A stretch of 64,000 nucleotides of DNA from Cheiracanthium punctorium (Eukaryota; Arthropoda; Arachnida; Araneae; Cheiracanthiidae): the NCBI GenBank assembly GCA_038373885.1, contig JAWZYV010012397.1, forward strand, positions 124,001 through 188,000. The letters run 5' to 3'. The notes under the pieces are model-generated. The model searched no databases. It saw only the letters and a program-made list of their open reading frames with translations, and was not told the DNA's origin. This document shows positions 1 through 13,200 of this stretch, one piece after another. The translations under genes and the position numbers were made by a program. Position 1 is the stretch's first letter; each line of letters opens with the position of its first letter.

Positions 1-3000
1 CACCTAGCTTTTAGAGGCTAGTGTATCATAAAAATAAAAGGGCATTAACGAATGTAAGTAGAAGACAGAAACTTCGTCCACGTAACTATCATTATATAAT
101 GAAACATTAAATATATTGTTGAATAAACTACACTAGTCGCTGGGTTATAAACTAGTCACTGGGTTTATAAATAGTTTTAAAAGCAAGCAAATTACTTCTT
201 AACAATATAACATATAACATATAACTTCTTCATAATATAACATATAATAAGATTAAAAATATATAAGAAGTTATGATCTCTTATGAACAAATTTAAAATT
301 ATAGAAGTTGCAGTCCAAAATTTATTAGGGTACCATACATTTGAAAAAATGAAAACAAAATACCATATTTTTAGTTTTTTTCTGAGTGTTACACAATTTT
401 TACAAGGTTGAAGTTAGTGAGAATGCATGATATAGCTTGTAAAGAAACATCTTGAGGTTTTCGAAATTCGTATTTTTTTCTTTGGATAGTTATCCTTTTA
501 TAATTAATATGGTTAAATAGTTATTTGTTAGGGCTAAAGAGATTTACTTTTCTACAGGAACTGTTAAAGTTATAAATACATTAACAGAGTGTTAAACGAT
601 AGTTAGAACTCTTAGGCTTTTAACACTCATTTACATACGAGTTTCATAATAAACTACATTTTTAAAATAAAAAATTTCGTGAAGGTAGCTTAAGAAATAA
701 TTTTAATTTGTCTGAAGTGTATGCAGGGTAGTAACAAAAAATGTGAGGTGTTCAGAGCCTTCTAGCGAGTAAATCATTTAAAGAAACATAACTAAATTTG
801 CTGGCCGCACATAGCGGACTATGAGATTCCGATTAATATATATAGTACCAAAAGTAGCACTAGGGAAAATGTTATCACTGTTTACCGATTTAAATTAATT
901 AATTTTCATAATCTTGTTCTTTTTTGTGATTGTGAGTATAAAATGAAAGGCTGGAGAATTCTCATCATTCAGAGACCAAATGGCTTTCAATGCCTCTTAC
1001 CTTAAAAGACAGTACTTTATTAGTCAATCTCCATTCCTAACAGAATGAGAATGTCTTTGTTTCTCTTTGGAAATTTCTACGGTTGAAGAAGTTACGAAGA
1101 GGAGCAAAGGGCATAACAAACTTATCAAGCATGGTGCAATGGTTTGAAACTACAGGAGCACAGGCCGGGGACGGAAAACGGTTAGTCTATAAAAAATTGA
1201 AGAATTCCAGCTGCATCTTGTCTGTTGGCCCCATAATGATGAGGATTCTAGCAGCCTTTCCATTAATGCATATTATTCCGTAAACAGAGCCGACATTTTC
1301 CCTGGGTACTGAATTTTTTCTTTAAAAATGAAAACCCCATTATCCACTATGTACGCCCATAAAGTTTGTTGATGTTTCGTCCAATATTTTACTCGTTAGA
1401 TGAGTCTGACTACCTTACGTTGTTTCGTAACCACTCCGTATTGAAAAAAAAAAATGGATTTGAGGGGCATGTTTAATAGCGTTTACATTTAAGAATTATT
1501 TTCAGTGTGATCTGTTTTAATTATTTTATAAATGCAAAATAATTTTAAGTTACTAGCTTTTTCAAAAGCGAAATATTAGAGATAAATCCGTTGAGTGATT
1601 TAAAACATTTTTGTAGTTAAACCGTCATCAACGCTTGTCTTAAAATTTTAGATTTGCCGCAAATGAAACGTAAAACTTATCATTTTAAATAACTTCAAAT
1701 GTAGTACGCATTGTATTTTGTAGTAATGCAACAATTTTAGTGTTCTAAATTAAAAAAATACTTAGAAAATGTTATAATGGGGTTGGTTCATTGTAAATAA
1801 AAATACTTTGTCGAATGCATGTTCATACCTAGCGTGAAAATTTCTCACTGACCTACACAGAATTAGATGAATAATCCTATTTTTTTTATTTGCCTTGTAC
1901 GCAGTGTAAAAAATATATTATCCCTTCAACTTGAACAGTACACATTGCTTTTTACTTTTCCTGCTCACTCGAAGACAAGAAGAAACACTAGGATGACATT
2001 CCATCCGCAATCTACCATTCCCATCCTTCGATCAGTCATTTTCATCTAGCATTCCGTACTATCCATTATGTAAGTAATTCGGCTTCACAACGGAGGGAGT
2101 GCTTTCATCATTTTTGAGAAAAACGGCCCGAAAATGACAAAAATTCTTCAAGAGTAAATTGATGAGAGCGAGGTCGGCAGCCATTTCAGCAGTGAAATAT
2201 GTTGCGTATTAGCGACATTTCTTTGTTATCGATATATCACGGTCTTTCGGTCCAGGAAAGGGAAGATATAGAAAAAGTACTTCCGGAGCGCGTCTCTCCA
2301 TTTGTTTCCAAACCAGAACTCCGGCTTTCGGGAAGGGGTTTTTCCTTTCACCATATATTACGACAACATAACTGAGTCGAAGACATCTTCACATTTCAGA
2401 CATTTTTCGATGAAACAGTAAAAGCGGCATTTTGGCGCGACGTACGAAGGAGGAAACATATATTATGAAATGGTTTACTTATTTATGAAGTCAAATATGT
2501 AAGCCTGCTTGAATTCTGAGATACCGATTCCACCTAACTACATACGAATATGGATCATTTTTTTAAAAAATGTTATATTTTTCCAATTTCAGTATGTGTT
2601 TGGAAACTGGTTGTTTCATTTTTCATTTTTTTAAGAGTATTATTGTTTAGACATTTATCTAATTTAGTAAAATTTAACAAATTTCTCTTTTTTCACAATG
2701 TGAATGCCAGAATTATTTATTTTGCTTAAATAAGAAAGTCTAATGTCCACTTTGTTACGAGGCATTAAATTTAATAAAAAGTGAAATGAAAATAAAATAA
2801 ACATACTAGTGTATGTTAAATACTATTTGGTTGTTCAGAAGTATCATAAATGTTTTATAACATTTAAATAAATATAATTCTCTAATTATTAATAAATAAA
2901 TACATGTCCAATCTTTTTCCAAGACAGTACAGTTTATCCTGATTTTAAAAAAATAGCGACAGACAATATATTTCAAATATTAGTTTACTGTATTCCTTGC

Positions 3001-3280
3001 TACCGGGTTTTATTAAATTACAGGAGTGATTATCGATGTATTGAATACGAAATAAAAAATAAACTGAATGCCATAGAATACAAAGAACATGGACGACCTC
3101 CTTATTCACTAACCAGAGTTAAGGTGATGAATTTGAAAGCTTATGTCCACTAATTCAAAAAACATTGTCAACGATTTTTAGCTATTATTTGAATGATTCA
3201 GAATTTCATTCAATTATATTCTGACAAAGTGTTAATTTATTGAAGTTCATACGAATTACTTTTGTTTTCTGGGATGTATG
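1..3280. other. AT-rich noncoding stretch, no supported gene
   Basis: I find no ORF with a recognisable domain and no exon-like block with convincing splice borders. A short imperfect repeat of ataacatataac lies around 190-250. The patch at about 2050-2480 is less AT-rich than its surroundings but has no long open frame, so it could be regulatory or an old repeat. If the Ig gene starts further left this stretch is intron; otherwise it is intergenic. Confidence 0.6.
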
Positions 3281-3289
3281 AAATTGGTA

Positions 3290-3362
3290 TAACCGGAAAA
3301 GCGCACAGCTTCCATGCCGACATCTCGAGTTCGAATCCAAGCGCAGGCGACCGATACATATT
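3290..3362 (+). repeat. Degenerate tRNA-like sequence
   Basis: A B-box-like gttcgaatcc lies at 3329-3338, inside a GC-richer segment with tRNA-like spacing. No good A box or acceptor stem can be drawn. It most likely descends from a tRNA-derived SINE or tRNA pseudogene. It resembles the better preserved tRNA-like head at 39452. No tail or target duplication was found. Confidence 0.3.
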
Positions 3363-3686
3363 CCAGTTATTTTAAAATTTTAATTAAAAAAATATGTGTA
3401 CAGTAAAAATATCGAAATATCAAGAATACAACCTTTTATAATTCACAAATATTTAATACGAGGTCAAAGACGACCACCGTTATCATCAGACATTATATAT
3501 ATATGGGTCATTTTCAAAATCGGGTGCCATTTGGAAATTTAAGAATCAAAAATAAAATTTTAAAAATAAGCAGTTTTTCCATGATATGAAAATACCTTGT
3601 TTCTGAACATTACTTAAGTATTATTCATGCATTTATTCTTTTATTTAATTTTTTGAGATTTTTCAATGAGCAGACTTGGGGAAATT

Positions 3687-4248
3687 TGTCATGTCTGTTA
3701 CCTGACTTTTTCGTAGAAATTTGTACACTTATGCTTAGCTCAAAATAATGCAAAGTGATATATTACATAAGTATAGAATCCTTTTAACCATATAATGTAG
3801 TCTTTCCCACTCTAAAATATTTTCCATATTTCTATTTTTTGTTTGCCATGTCAGTTACCTAATTTGTCATGTCTGCTACTCATTATTTAAGAGACATGTC
3901 CAGTAACAGTCAGGACATTTCAAAGAACAAAAATTCATGAGTCTAAATAAATCCACATGAAAAGAGACATTAATTTAGACTAAAATATTATTACCTAAAT
4001 TTATCAACTGAATTAACAAATAAAGAAATATATTTTATACAACTAATTAAGGTAACAGATTTGGCATGCAATAAAAATACTTATCACAAGTAGGCTTTTA
4101 TTTTTTTCAGTCATATGTCAAAAACTCAAGAAGTCTGTTTATATTTCTCTTTCGGCCATGCTCTAATTGTAAACAGGTGTTGCTATTCTCAAATTTTAAG
4201 TTTGTTGTTTAAAAAGTTGAAAATAATGTATGGTAACAGACATGACAT
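3687..4248. repeat. Subterminal repeats of a catgtctgttacc-type motif
   Basis: Related motifs occur at 3687-3703 (tgtcatgtctgttacc), 3845-3857, 3864-3880, 3891-3923, 4051-4071 and 4231-4248 (tatggtaacagacatgac). Some are direct and some inverted. They lie in the left part of the TIR element. Clustered short subterminal repeats are common in transposons that bind their transposase there, but that role is inference. Confidence 0.55.
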
Positions 4249-4602
4249 CAATGTCTGGGCAGCTACATTTGACTATGAAAAGTCTTGTATTTTTCTTAAA
4301 ACCATAAAAAAAACATTTTCATAATGTAATTTAAACTCTATGTCACACTCTTAAAGCATGTCAGGGAGAGAGTTTAGTTTTAGGTGCAGTAATTCTGCGT
4401 TTCATGTTCTATGTTCTATGTTCACGTTTCATGTTCTATGATTCGAACAGCTATGTTTCAGTATCTTCTCTACTCATTTCTTTTTTTTTAAAAATTTTAT
4501 TAAATTGAATGTTTCTTAATCTATTGTTTCAGTACTAGAAGCTGTCTGACAAAAACCATCATAAAAATAAAAATCATTAATATTTTCTCATACTTTGTAA
4601 AA

Positions 4603-4638
4603 TCTATCTATCTACCTATCTATATATATATATATATA
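4603..4638. repeat. Microsatellite (TATC)n/(TA)n
   Basis: Tetranucleotide tatc/tacc units run into a TA tract directly beside the left arm of the hairpin. A second TA tract lies at about 5838-5868 beyond the right arm. Confidence 0.9.
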
Positions 4639-5720
4639 ACTAACAAGTAAAACACAAAACATACTACAAATAAGGCATATCTCGCAAAAAAAATAACAGC
4701 TATTAGCAAGAATTAGAAACCAGATTTTGAAGCCAAATAAAGTGCAAGAATTATTGTAAAATATAATGGAACGGAAATTATAACCACTGTCACCATCGTC
4801 AGGGGCCACAAACAGTAGATTATAATTTACAGCAAACCAAATAGTAGGGTTTCGGTTGTGTGGCATATCAGAAGAGATATTAACTCCACACATCTGGGCC
4901 CTACCCTACTATATAAAGGAAAGAAGAAATCAAAAAGATAACAAAAATTAGAAATAGGAATATAATTTTACATACCAGACCTTGAGCACATGGAAGTATC
5001 ATTTGAACAATTGATATGTGTTGCCAATGCTAAGAATTGTAAAAAGTGAAAAATGGTGTTGCCACTAAATAAAAGTGTAAAAGTGGAAAGAAGAAAGTAT
5101 AGGAGTTGCCAAATACTAAATGGTAATATTATTAAATTTTAAGAATATCCAGGTATATTAATATAATAAATATATATTGAATAATAATAAATTAAAATGA
5201 TTGAATAAAATAAATAGTACAGCAAAATTAAATTTAGCATTTGGCAACTCCTATGCTTTCTTCTTTCCACTTTTACACTTTTATTTAGTGGCAACACCAT
5301 TTTTCACTTTTTACAATTCTTAGCATTGGCAACACATATCAATTGTTCAAATGAAACTTCCATGTGCTCAAGGTCTGGTATGTAAAATTATATTCCTATT
5401 TCTAATTTTTGTTATATTTTGATTTCTTCTTTCCTTTATATAGTAGGGTAGGGCCCAGATGTGTGGAGTTAATATCTCTTCTGATATGCCACACAACCGA
5501 AACCCTACTATTTGGTTTGCTGTAAATTATAATCCACTGTTTGTGGCCCCTGACGATGGTGACAGTGGTTATAATTTCCGTTCCATTATATTTTCACAAT
5601 AATTCTTGCACTTTATTTGGCTTCAAAATCTGGTTTCTAATTCTTGCTAATAGCTGTTATATTTTTTTTGCGAGCTATGTCTTATTTGTAGTATGTTTTG
5701 TGTTTTACTTGTTAGTTATA
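4636..5720. repeat. Near-perfect inverted repeat, arms about 490 bp
   Basis: Positions 4636-5121 are the reverse complement of 5232-5720, with only scattered mismatches in the stretches I compared. The spacer is about 110 bp and AT-rich. Inner arm ends read gccaaatactaaat on the left and atttagcatttggc on the right. A transcript across the region would fold into a long double strand. The high similarity suggests a recent inverted duplication or arm-to-arm conversion. Reading frames in the arms mirror each other and show no known domain. Confidence 0.85.
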
Positions 5721-6010
5721 TTCTATTCTGTTTGTCATAGCTGCAATTGCGCCTTACAAATAGGATATCTTCTAAATTATTAATTATGGATGTTTGATTT
5801 GACTTTATATGCCATATTTGCCATGCTAATAATTTTATAAATAAATATATATATATATATATATATATTACACGCGGACAGCAAATGGCACCGAATTTCG
5901 AAAATGACCCATATACTCTAGGACAATCCCGAACAGAAGGTCTGTTTTAGGCATGCAAACAACCTACTATTTTCAGTAATATTTGCATTAGTTTGAAGTT
6001 GAAGTTTGCT

Positions 6011-6345
6011 TTATTTTTCAACATAATCGCCATTTCGGTCGCGAAATTTCTGTACAGTGCTCATCTCACACCAAATCGCAGTTATGTCCTTCTGGAACTG
6101 TTAAGCTTCATCTTTCAACGTGCCGTCGGAGCAGAACTGCCATCCAGACGAAAGTTTCTTCAACTTAAGGAACAGGCGGTTGTCGCTCAGCGCAAAGTCC
6201 GGACTCCGTAGTGGATGGAGGATAACATTCCATCCAAATTTTTGTAGGAGACCGACACCACTTCTTGTGAATATTTTTGACATCTATGAACGACTGTTAG
6301 CACAATTCCGCAAAGTGATGATACATTTATGTCTTTAGTATTAAG
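6011..6345 (-). pseudogene. Mariner transposase, C-terminal relic
   Basis: On the minus strand the frame reads LLQKFGW, then HPLRSPDFALSDNRLF, the region of the third catalytic Asp in D,D34D mariner transposases (typically HPPYSPDLAPSDYHLF). It continues with LKKLSSGWQFCSDGTLKDEA, an in-frame stop, then QFQKDITAIW and KFRDRNGDYVEK before a terminal stop, matching the GDYVEK end of mariner transposases. The premature stop, the missing N-terminal two thirds and the decay of the preceding DNARPH-type motif make it a dead fragment. No flanking TIR could be paired. Confidence 0.8.
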
Positions 6346-8311
6346 AAATCGCATAACTGCATGATTATCGTACTTGGCAGTAGAGTTCGAAGCTTATTTT
6401 CGAGTGTAGAAAGCGCCACTCACAATAGTGTTGACAACAACCTTGTTAATTGTTCTCTACGTTCCTCGAAAAATAGGAGACCATTTTTGGGGGGATGGGA
6501 AGGTAATTGTTCTTATACATATTCTCCCATTTGTTTTTGTTATCATGAATGAATTTCGGAACGAGAAATCGTGATAGTCTCTAATTTTGTTATTTTTATT
6601 GATTAAATATCAATTGCTAAGAATAATTTTTTCACGTGTTTTTTATGAAAAATACATTTATAACAGAATATGAGAATCATACTAAAGCAATTAAAGGCAT
6701 ATTTTTAAATGGGTATGTGTTAGCTTTAATTAAAATATAATGGCAAATGAAAATCCATTAGCTCTTTCTCCATTTTTTAGCATTGTGTTCTTAATCAGTA
6801 TTTACTTGTTTCAGTCTGTGTACTTATAAGTGATTTTTTTCCTTTAAAATATAAAAAAAGAAAAAAAAACTGGGAAAATTATATATAAGGGCCACTTTGT
6901 GTGTTTTATATATAATTTTCTTGACTGCCATAGACGTAATTTCGATAATTATTTTTACTTTGCTTTATCAAAGAAACTTTCCTGTTTTTTAACGAAAGAT
7001 TTTCTCCACAAATAAATTCTTTCAGAGCGTTTTTAGATGAACATACGGTATTGATCTCAACATAAATAATCTACTTTTTTACGTATAAAGTGATTATATT
7101 TCTGGGTACAATGCATTTGTAGCTTGTAACTATTTTTAGCTGATTTTGTATTTATTATGCGATGTTCTCATGTTGACTGCATCTCTAGATCCAATTTCAT
7201 TTATTTCATCATAAAATTAAACTTAACCATACTTTTAGAGTTTTCTCGATAAAGAAAATGTTTTCTTTGTCTGTAGTTTTCTAAATGCAATAGCATCACT
7301 ATCACAAGTTATAACTTTCATATCGTATTCATCATTATATTTACGCCCACATTAAGACAATTTCCATTTATTTGTTATCGTATGATCATTCAGGAAAACA
7401 AATATGAAAACTTAAACAGCAATGCAAACTTGAAGCATACTTAGGATCGATATCAAACTAATTACTCCTTGAACTTGGAAGTAAATAACGCGTTTTCACC
7501 TGTCAACTGTACTGATTTAGGATAGGATTTTTAGAAATCATGCAGCGTATCGAATTTAAAACTTAAATAATTATAACGAGTTCCACAGAAATGAATTAAT
7601 TACTTTCTCTCTCTCTCACTTTATTGCTATAAATTTGACTTGGAAACTCAAAAGTTGTGCCGCCAAACAATTAATAAATTCCTTGCAAATTTACAAGTCC
7701 ATAATATATTGCGTACAAAATATATTTTTTAAATTTATAATTTAACGAGAGTACAGTTAGAAATCATTAGAGAAATATGATTTAATGACACATCATGCCA
7801 TATTATCTATAAACTATTTCTAAACAACAGATATTTGAGCATGTGAAGAGATTTCACTAGAACAGAAATTAAACCTGATTTGTTTCAAATTATTTTAATT
7901 ATCTGAATAAAAATAGTTGGGAGAGAGAGCTATATGAATGATTTTTATTCAATATGTTTAATGAAACAGCGCGTTACTGGTATAATAACTCGATGAATAC
8001 CTGACATTCAACCAACTGTGCAAATAAATAGTTTTGTGTTGACTGCGCGTTTATTACTAAGATAGTCAACTCCTGAATAATTTTTTGTCGTGTATTTTAT
8101 TGTCCGATGGACAAACTTTCACTGGTAGCCGATGAGTTAAATCCTAATACAATTTAAATCCCCAGAGGATTGACAGTTTGATTCTTGATATAAACGTCCG
8201 TCGCATACATGCTAGGATACCGTTAGCAGTTTCTAAGGGGTGCAAATGTTCAAAAGTTCCTTCAATTAAAATATTTTCATTTTAATCAAAGAAGAATTGA
8301 AACATGCCATG
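6346..8311. other. AT-rich noncoding stretch with a small hairpin
   Basis: No gene seen. A 14-bp inverted repeat, gaaaattatatata at 6874-6887 and its complement at 6907-6920, encloses a GC-richer loop. There is a short (CT)n run near 7609. Confidence 0.6.
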
Positions 8312-10232
8312 GGGAACATGTACAGCTGCTGGAAAAAAAAGGCCCACTTGTACATTTTTCGGCCGTCGTTCGTCGCATAGCAAAGTTACAGATACCAATC
8401 GTTTACGATTGACGCACACTTTAATTTGCTATGCATAAAAATTGCATAAGGGGCCATCTACATATTAAAATTCGCACCAACTTTTTTTTTCTCAATAGCA
8501 ACCCCTAGATTTCACTTAATATTTCAAAAATTTAGCTCATTTTAACCCCGGACATCAATTTTCAATAAATTTGGACAGAAAATGAGTGAGTTATGAGCAC
8601 CCAAAATCCCCCTCCCCCTATGTTAAAATATTTTTTCATACTTCAATTCATATCTCATATAATATTGGTAGTTGAAGCTGATTTTTATTCGCACTATTAG
8701 AACTAAACGACCCAAACATAATTTAATGTTATTATGATTTTTAATAAATCATTAATATGAATTATGAATTATTAAATTAATATTCAAAAAAATTATGAAT
8801 AGCGACCTAGCCAAATTTCGATGGAAATAGATGCAGAAATTAATATTACATGGCTGTGCAAAATTTCAAATTTTTACGTTCAGTAGTTTAATTTATATTA
8901 AATAAAATGTGTTATTTTCATGAGTTAAGGGACCATATATAAATTTATTAAGTGAAAATTTTTTGAAAATTGCATAAAATAAATGTAAATTAGATTTATT
9001 TTGTGCAAAAACACAGTAAAAGATACCAGTATTAAAAATATCAAATTTTGAAGCAAATAAATTAGAGGTTTTTACAGTTTGTTGGGGATTCTATAAAGCG
9101 TGTATTGTTGCGTCCGCTACCATATTCCCCCAAATAAAATATTTTCCAGCTATAGAATTAGATGCAGTAGATGTATGTCTTCTAATACAACGTCCTATTT
9201 ATGAAAAACTACCATCCTCAACTTTCCAGGCATGAATGTGACCTTTTTTAATATCGGAAACATTAGGTCTTTGGAATTCCCCATACTTTATCAAACATTC
9301 AAAATCACGTTTTTCTGTAAAAAAATCTTCATCTAACTATAAATTAAAATATCGCCAAAAGTCTTAAGAATATTGCACATTGCAGGCGATAGTATTAAAT
9401 GAAGAAAGTGAAATAACAAACACAGTGATAATATTGGGTCGGCAAAAAGTAATTGCGTTTTTTACATGAAATTCAAACAAATAAATTTTCAATCATGAAA
9501 CCATTCTTTAAGTTCGACCATAGCTGAGTCGAGCAATATTCATGCTTGTAGTCAGAAGAGCAGGGAGCAGCCTCTAACTCCTGCCAACATTTCAGCTGTC
9601 TAAGAGAAACATCAAGGGAAACACTGAATAACAATTTCAAAATTACAAAGATTTTCAAAATCCTTAGCAGTCATTTTGCATTTTTCCCTTAAATCATGTG
9701 TACGAACCAAGGAAGTTATGAACTCACGGGTCATTTGGACCACAGACTAAATATTCTATTCTACCCTTGATATTCTCAGTACAAAAAAAAAACTTTAAGA
9801 GAGATGGGGACAATATTTTCCTGGAAAATAATATTAATTTCTTTTAATTCTCGCGAGCTAAATAAATGAAAGGCGAAAAGTTCGGAACCTACAAATAGTG
9901 TTTTTCAATTTGCAGAAAGTCCCTTAAAAACGCGCAAAAATGAATTCGCAATATCTCCGGAAATTATCGTAGAAAATTGGTGAAAATTTATATTTAGGGT
10001 AATTTGAAGGTTTTCTTTCGTTTAATAAAGTCAAAATATGGGGTTGCCATTGAGAAAAACGAAGTTGATGTAGAATTAAATATGATGACGGCCCCTTATG
10101 CAAATTAAATTAATAGTAAATTAAAGTACGCGTTATTTGCAAACGAATGGTATATATAACTTAGCTATACGACGAACGATGGCGAAATAAAGAGCAAGTG
10201 GGCCTTTTTTTCCGCAGCTGTACATATTTCCC
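8312..10232. mobile_element. 1.9-kb element with long imperfect TIRs
   Basis: Left end gggaacatgtacagctgctg, followed by a poly-A run and ggcccacttg, pairs with the right end, which reads back as gggaaatatgtacagctgcg, a poly-A run and ggcccacttg. The match continues inward through cgttcgtcg, gcataaggggcc and ctcaatggcaacccc for roughly 200 bp. If the edge is instead the TA before cagctg (8321/10222), it would suit a Tc1/mariner-type TA duplication. Outer limits are therefore uncertain. The interior has no recognisable transposase, so it is a non-autonomous or decayed copy. Confidence 0.7.
9432..9465 (+). repeat. Mariner-type terminal repeat, single end
   Basis: TA followed by ttgggtcggcaaaaagtaat and tgcgttttt is the typical outer end of irritans-type mariners and their MITEs (ttgggttggcaaxaaagtaattgcg). 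I could not find the matching inverted end within the next few hundred bases, so it is a solo or truncated end nested in the larger element. Confidence 0.5.
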
Positions 10233-13200
10233 TGTTTGTTATGTACGTCTCAGAGTACAGAAATAACTTGCATGCTATCGTACGTTCTTGGTAATTATAA
10301 GACAAAAACACCTTCTAGGTAACATCCGTTACGTTTTACAAGTGAAAAGTGAATACTTGTAGCGGTAAAATCAAACGTACATGTTCAAATTCAACAAATG
10401 GTCAAAATATCATTTGTTAATTTAACTTCAGTTCTATAAATATGCGGTACTAATGGCTCTGCTTTAACATGAATTAGTAATTTCACTGTTACGTCTTATG
10501 CAAATTCTCCTGCATAGATTTGTAAAAGGGACATGTTCTTAAACATGTTATTCATTCCTATATTTTTATTAAACTGCCAAATTTGGTGGCGTTCAAGCAG
10601 ATAGATTAAGCCCAGGTTGTTCGTAGGCTTGACAATTAAAACAAATCCTGTGCTTGGAAACAAAAATGGTCTAAGATAGTATTAAGTATGCACAACGATT
10701 GCCTGTATCGCCAACGATTTGCCTGTATCCTGAAAAATAGTCATACACTCTTAACAAAAATTCGTCTTTCCAAAACCTAATATGAATACAGTATAAATCT
10801 TTCATGTCATATTCAAAAACAAAAGAAATCCATTCAATAAAATACCAAGTAATAAAACCCTTTCTGTCAGATAATATAATTTCAAATTATTCAAATCTTA
10901 TAAATTTATGGCCTTTAACTTTCAAAGAGAGAGAGAAAGAAATAAATGTCATTTGCATAAAATAAATGAGCAATTAGTTTTAATAAAACACTTCGCTGGA
11001 TGAGATAATTTATTGTTTCACTTGCATACTGCATATACTGATGCTTCAAAACAAAAGAGAATGCCTTTTATGTAAAATAAGACTGAGTTTTAAAAAAATA
11101 ACACAAGATAGAATGGAGAAAAATTTTAGATAGCAGAAAACAGAACAGATAATTGAAAATCCTGAATTATGAGAAAAAGCGACACAAATACAGTCTTCAA
11201 ATTTTATTCCGAATAAATATTTGTTTGATAGTGTTGGATTACTGTATATTTCAACAGAGTATATTTTATCATGTTTTGTTTTTACTCACAATAAAAGAAA
11301 GGGCTTAAAGAACAGATACTACGTATGTATTATTTGCATAAATTTCAAATTATTTTGAAATATTGTGTCTGGAGATATGAGTATTTGTATCTCCTAAGTA
11401 ATGTAAAGATGTTTCATTTATAAATATTATTGAAAGACAATTGTGGGGAAGTTTTGAGCAAATTTAATTTTACTTTATCGGATCAAATAAATTTATTTTC
11501 GCAGAAAAATATTAATGTTGTGTAAGTACTGTAATGCAAGATTTTATTTATAATTGACGCAAATTGTCTAACAATAGATTTAATTTTCCACAAAAACTTT
11601 TATTACAAATCAAAAATTTTTGTATTATACTGAGAATAAATATTTCCTATTAATAAATTAAATAAATTTCAATTTTTTCTGATTATTATGCATATTAATT
11701 TTGTTTACGATTTGCATTTGAACAGACATGCTTTAATATTTGTTGAAGCCACACGAAATACTTTGAAACATTTAAAGTTATGAAGCTTGTATGAATTGAG
11801 AACAAGCTGAGTTGGTATCGTTTTAGTTACTAAGCCTCGCACAGTAAAATACGTACATAAAAGGTCTAAGAATATGATTAATTTGAAACAGTTTTCGACA
11901 GTTTCGTAGAACATGGTTTGAAATTTTGTATGTCTACCATGTGGTGCACTCGACTAATTGTCTGATCACTAAAGTCGTGTACGCAATTTTAGTGTGCACA
12001 CCATTTTCCTTGCGTAAATATACATTTAAAAAGCAATGATAAATTAACAGACAATGATAAACACCATGCTTCTTTGTGTTCGATAACGAAAATTCAGTTC
12101 ACTATTTCAGTGTGCATACCATGAACAAACTGTGTCGATCGCAACGCATCAAATTCACATAAAATTTCTAAAAACATAAAAACATTCTACGAAACCCTTT
12201 AGAATAAATCTATGTACATTCTAAACATCAATTATACATCTTCAAAAGTTCTTTTCCATGCGTAATACATTGTAAATGTCCGATCACTTTAAGAAGCTCC
12301 AAAAAGAAATCCCATGCGTCCTTGGTAACAATACTCATTGTTGTAAATTTATGAAATATACAGACTTTTTCTTCAAATTGATATTATATTTTTTAACACT
12401 GGAAGAGAATGCCAGTATCCAGATCGAAAGTTTGCCCACAGCCATCTTTTCTGTTTCTGTTTGACGACAACATACGTGTTTTTCAAGAGATATTTTCATA
12501 AGAGTCTCACCCAAAATTGCTTCTTGCAGAAAACTTGTAAAACTTTCACCAGGAATCGCGTAAAGTGATTCGAGAATTACTGTTATAATCTTAAGCGTAT
12601 CAACTCGCTTAACGATGATGACTGCATCATACATTCGGGAGGAACTTGTGTCGGTTGCCTAAAAGACCCGAGCCACAAGTTGGGTTTGCTACTATACAAC
12701 AATAAAAAATCAGGAGATGAATGTCTCTAAATAAGCTTAATAAAGAAAGAAACATGAATTAAAATTTGAAATTGCTTGGGCAAATTCTGCTGCTATCATA
12801 TATTCCTAAAATGTTGGTAATAATGCAAAATTTTAATTAAAAAATGTACCTGGGTAAAATATCTAATTTACATTTTTATAGTTACCGCTTATAGAATCGA
12901 ATCGAAGAGAAATATTTCAAATAAAAATAATGCTATATTTTGGTGCATTCATCATATAATAGCACTTGGATTCATACTGACAACTTATTAAGTGACTTTA
13001 TATACAAATTGGTTCAAGTGACATAATTAACATGAGATCGATTATTGCGATTATAGAGAAGCTCTCCAAAATTCTGCATAATACGCTGTCCTGATTCATT
13101 GCATTATGGAAACTACAGTATGCAAATACATCATGGGAAACAATGTTTTACTAAGTTCGCTGCAATGCTTCATGACATCATTGCACTGTCACTTCTAACT

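Larger units (their letters stand above)
3505..5910. mobile_element. 2.4-kb TIR element containing a giant hairpin
   Basis: The ends are inverted copies. gggtcattttcaaaatcggg at 3505 continues with tgccatttgg, and 5882-5910 reads back as gggtcattttcgaaattcgg plus tgccatttg. Both are flanked by atat, a possible 4-bp target duplication, although the left flank is a TA run so its length is uncertain. Inside are several copies of a motif like gtaacagacatg in both orientations (about 3687-4250) and the long inverted repeat at 4636-5720. No transposase is recognisable, so it appears non-autonomous. I cannot assign a superfamily. Confidence 0.7.

Noticed and set aside
2050..2480. Less AT-rich patch as an exon or promoter
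   Set aside because: No open frame with a known motif and no consistent splice borders; kept only as a remark.
4612..5783. Two similar 80-93-codon frames as a gene pair
   Set aside because: They are mirror translations of the hairpin arms and contain no known motif.
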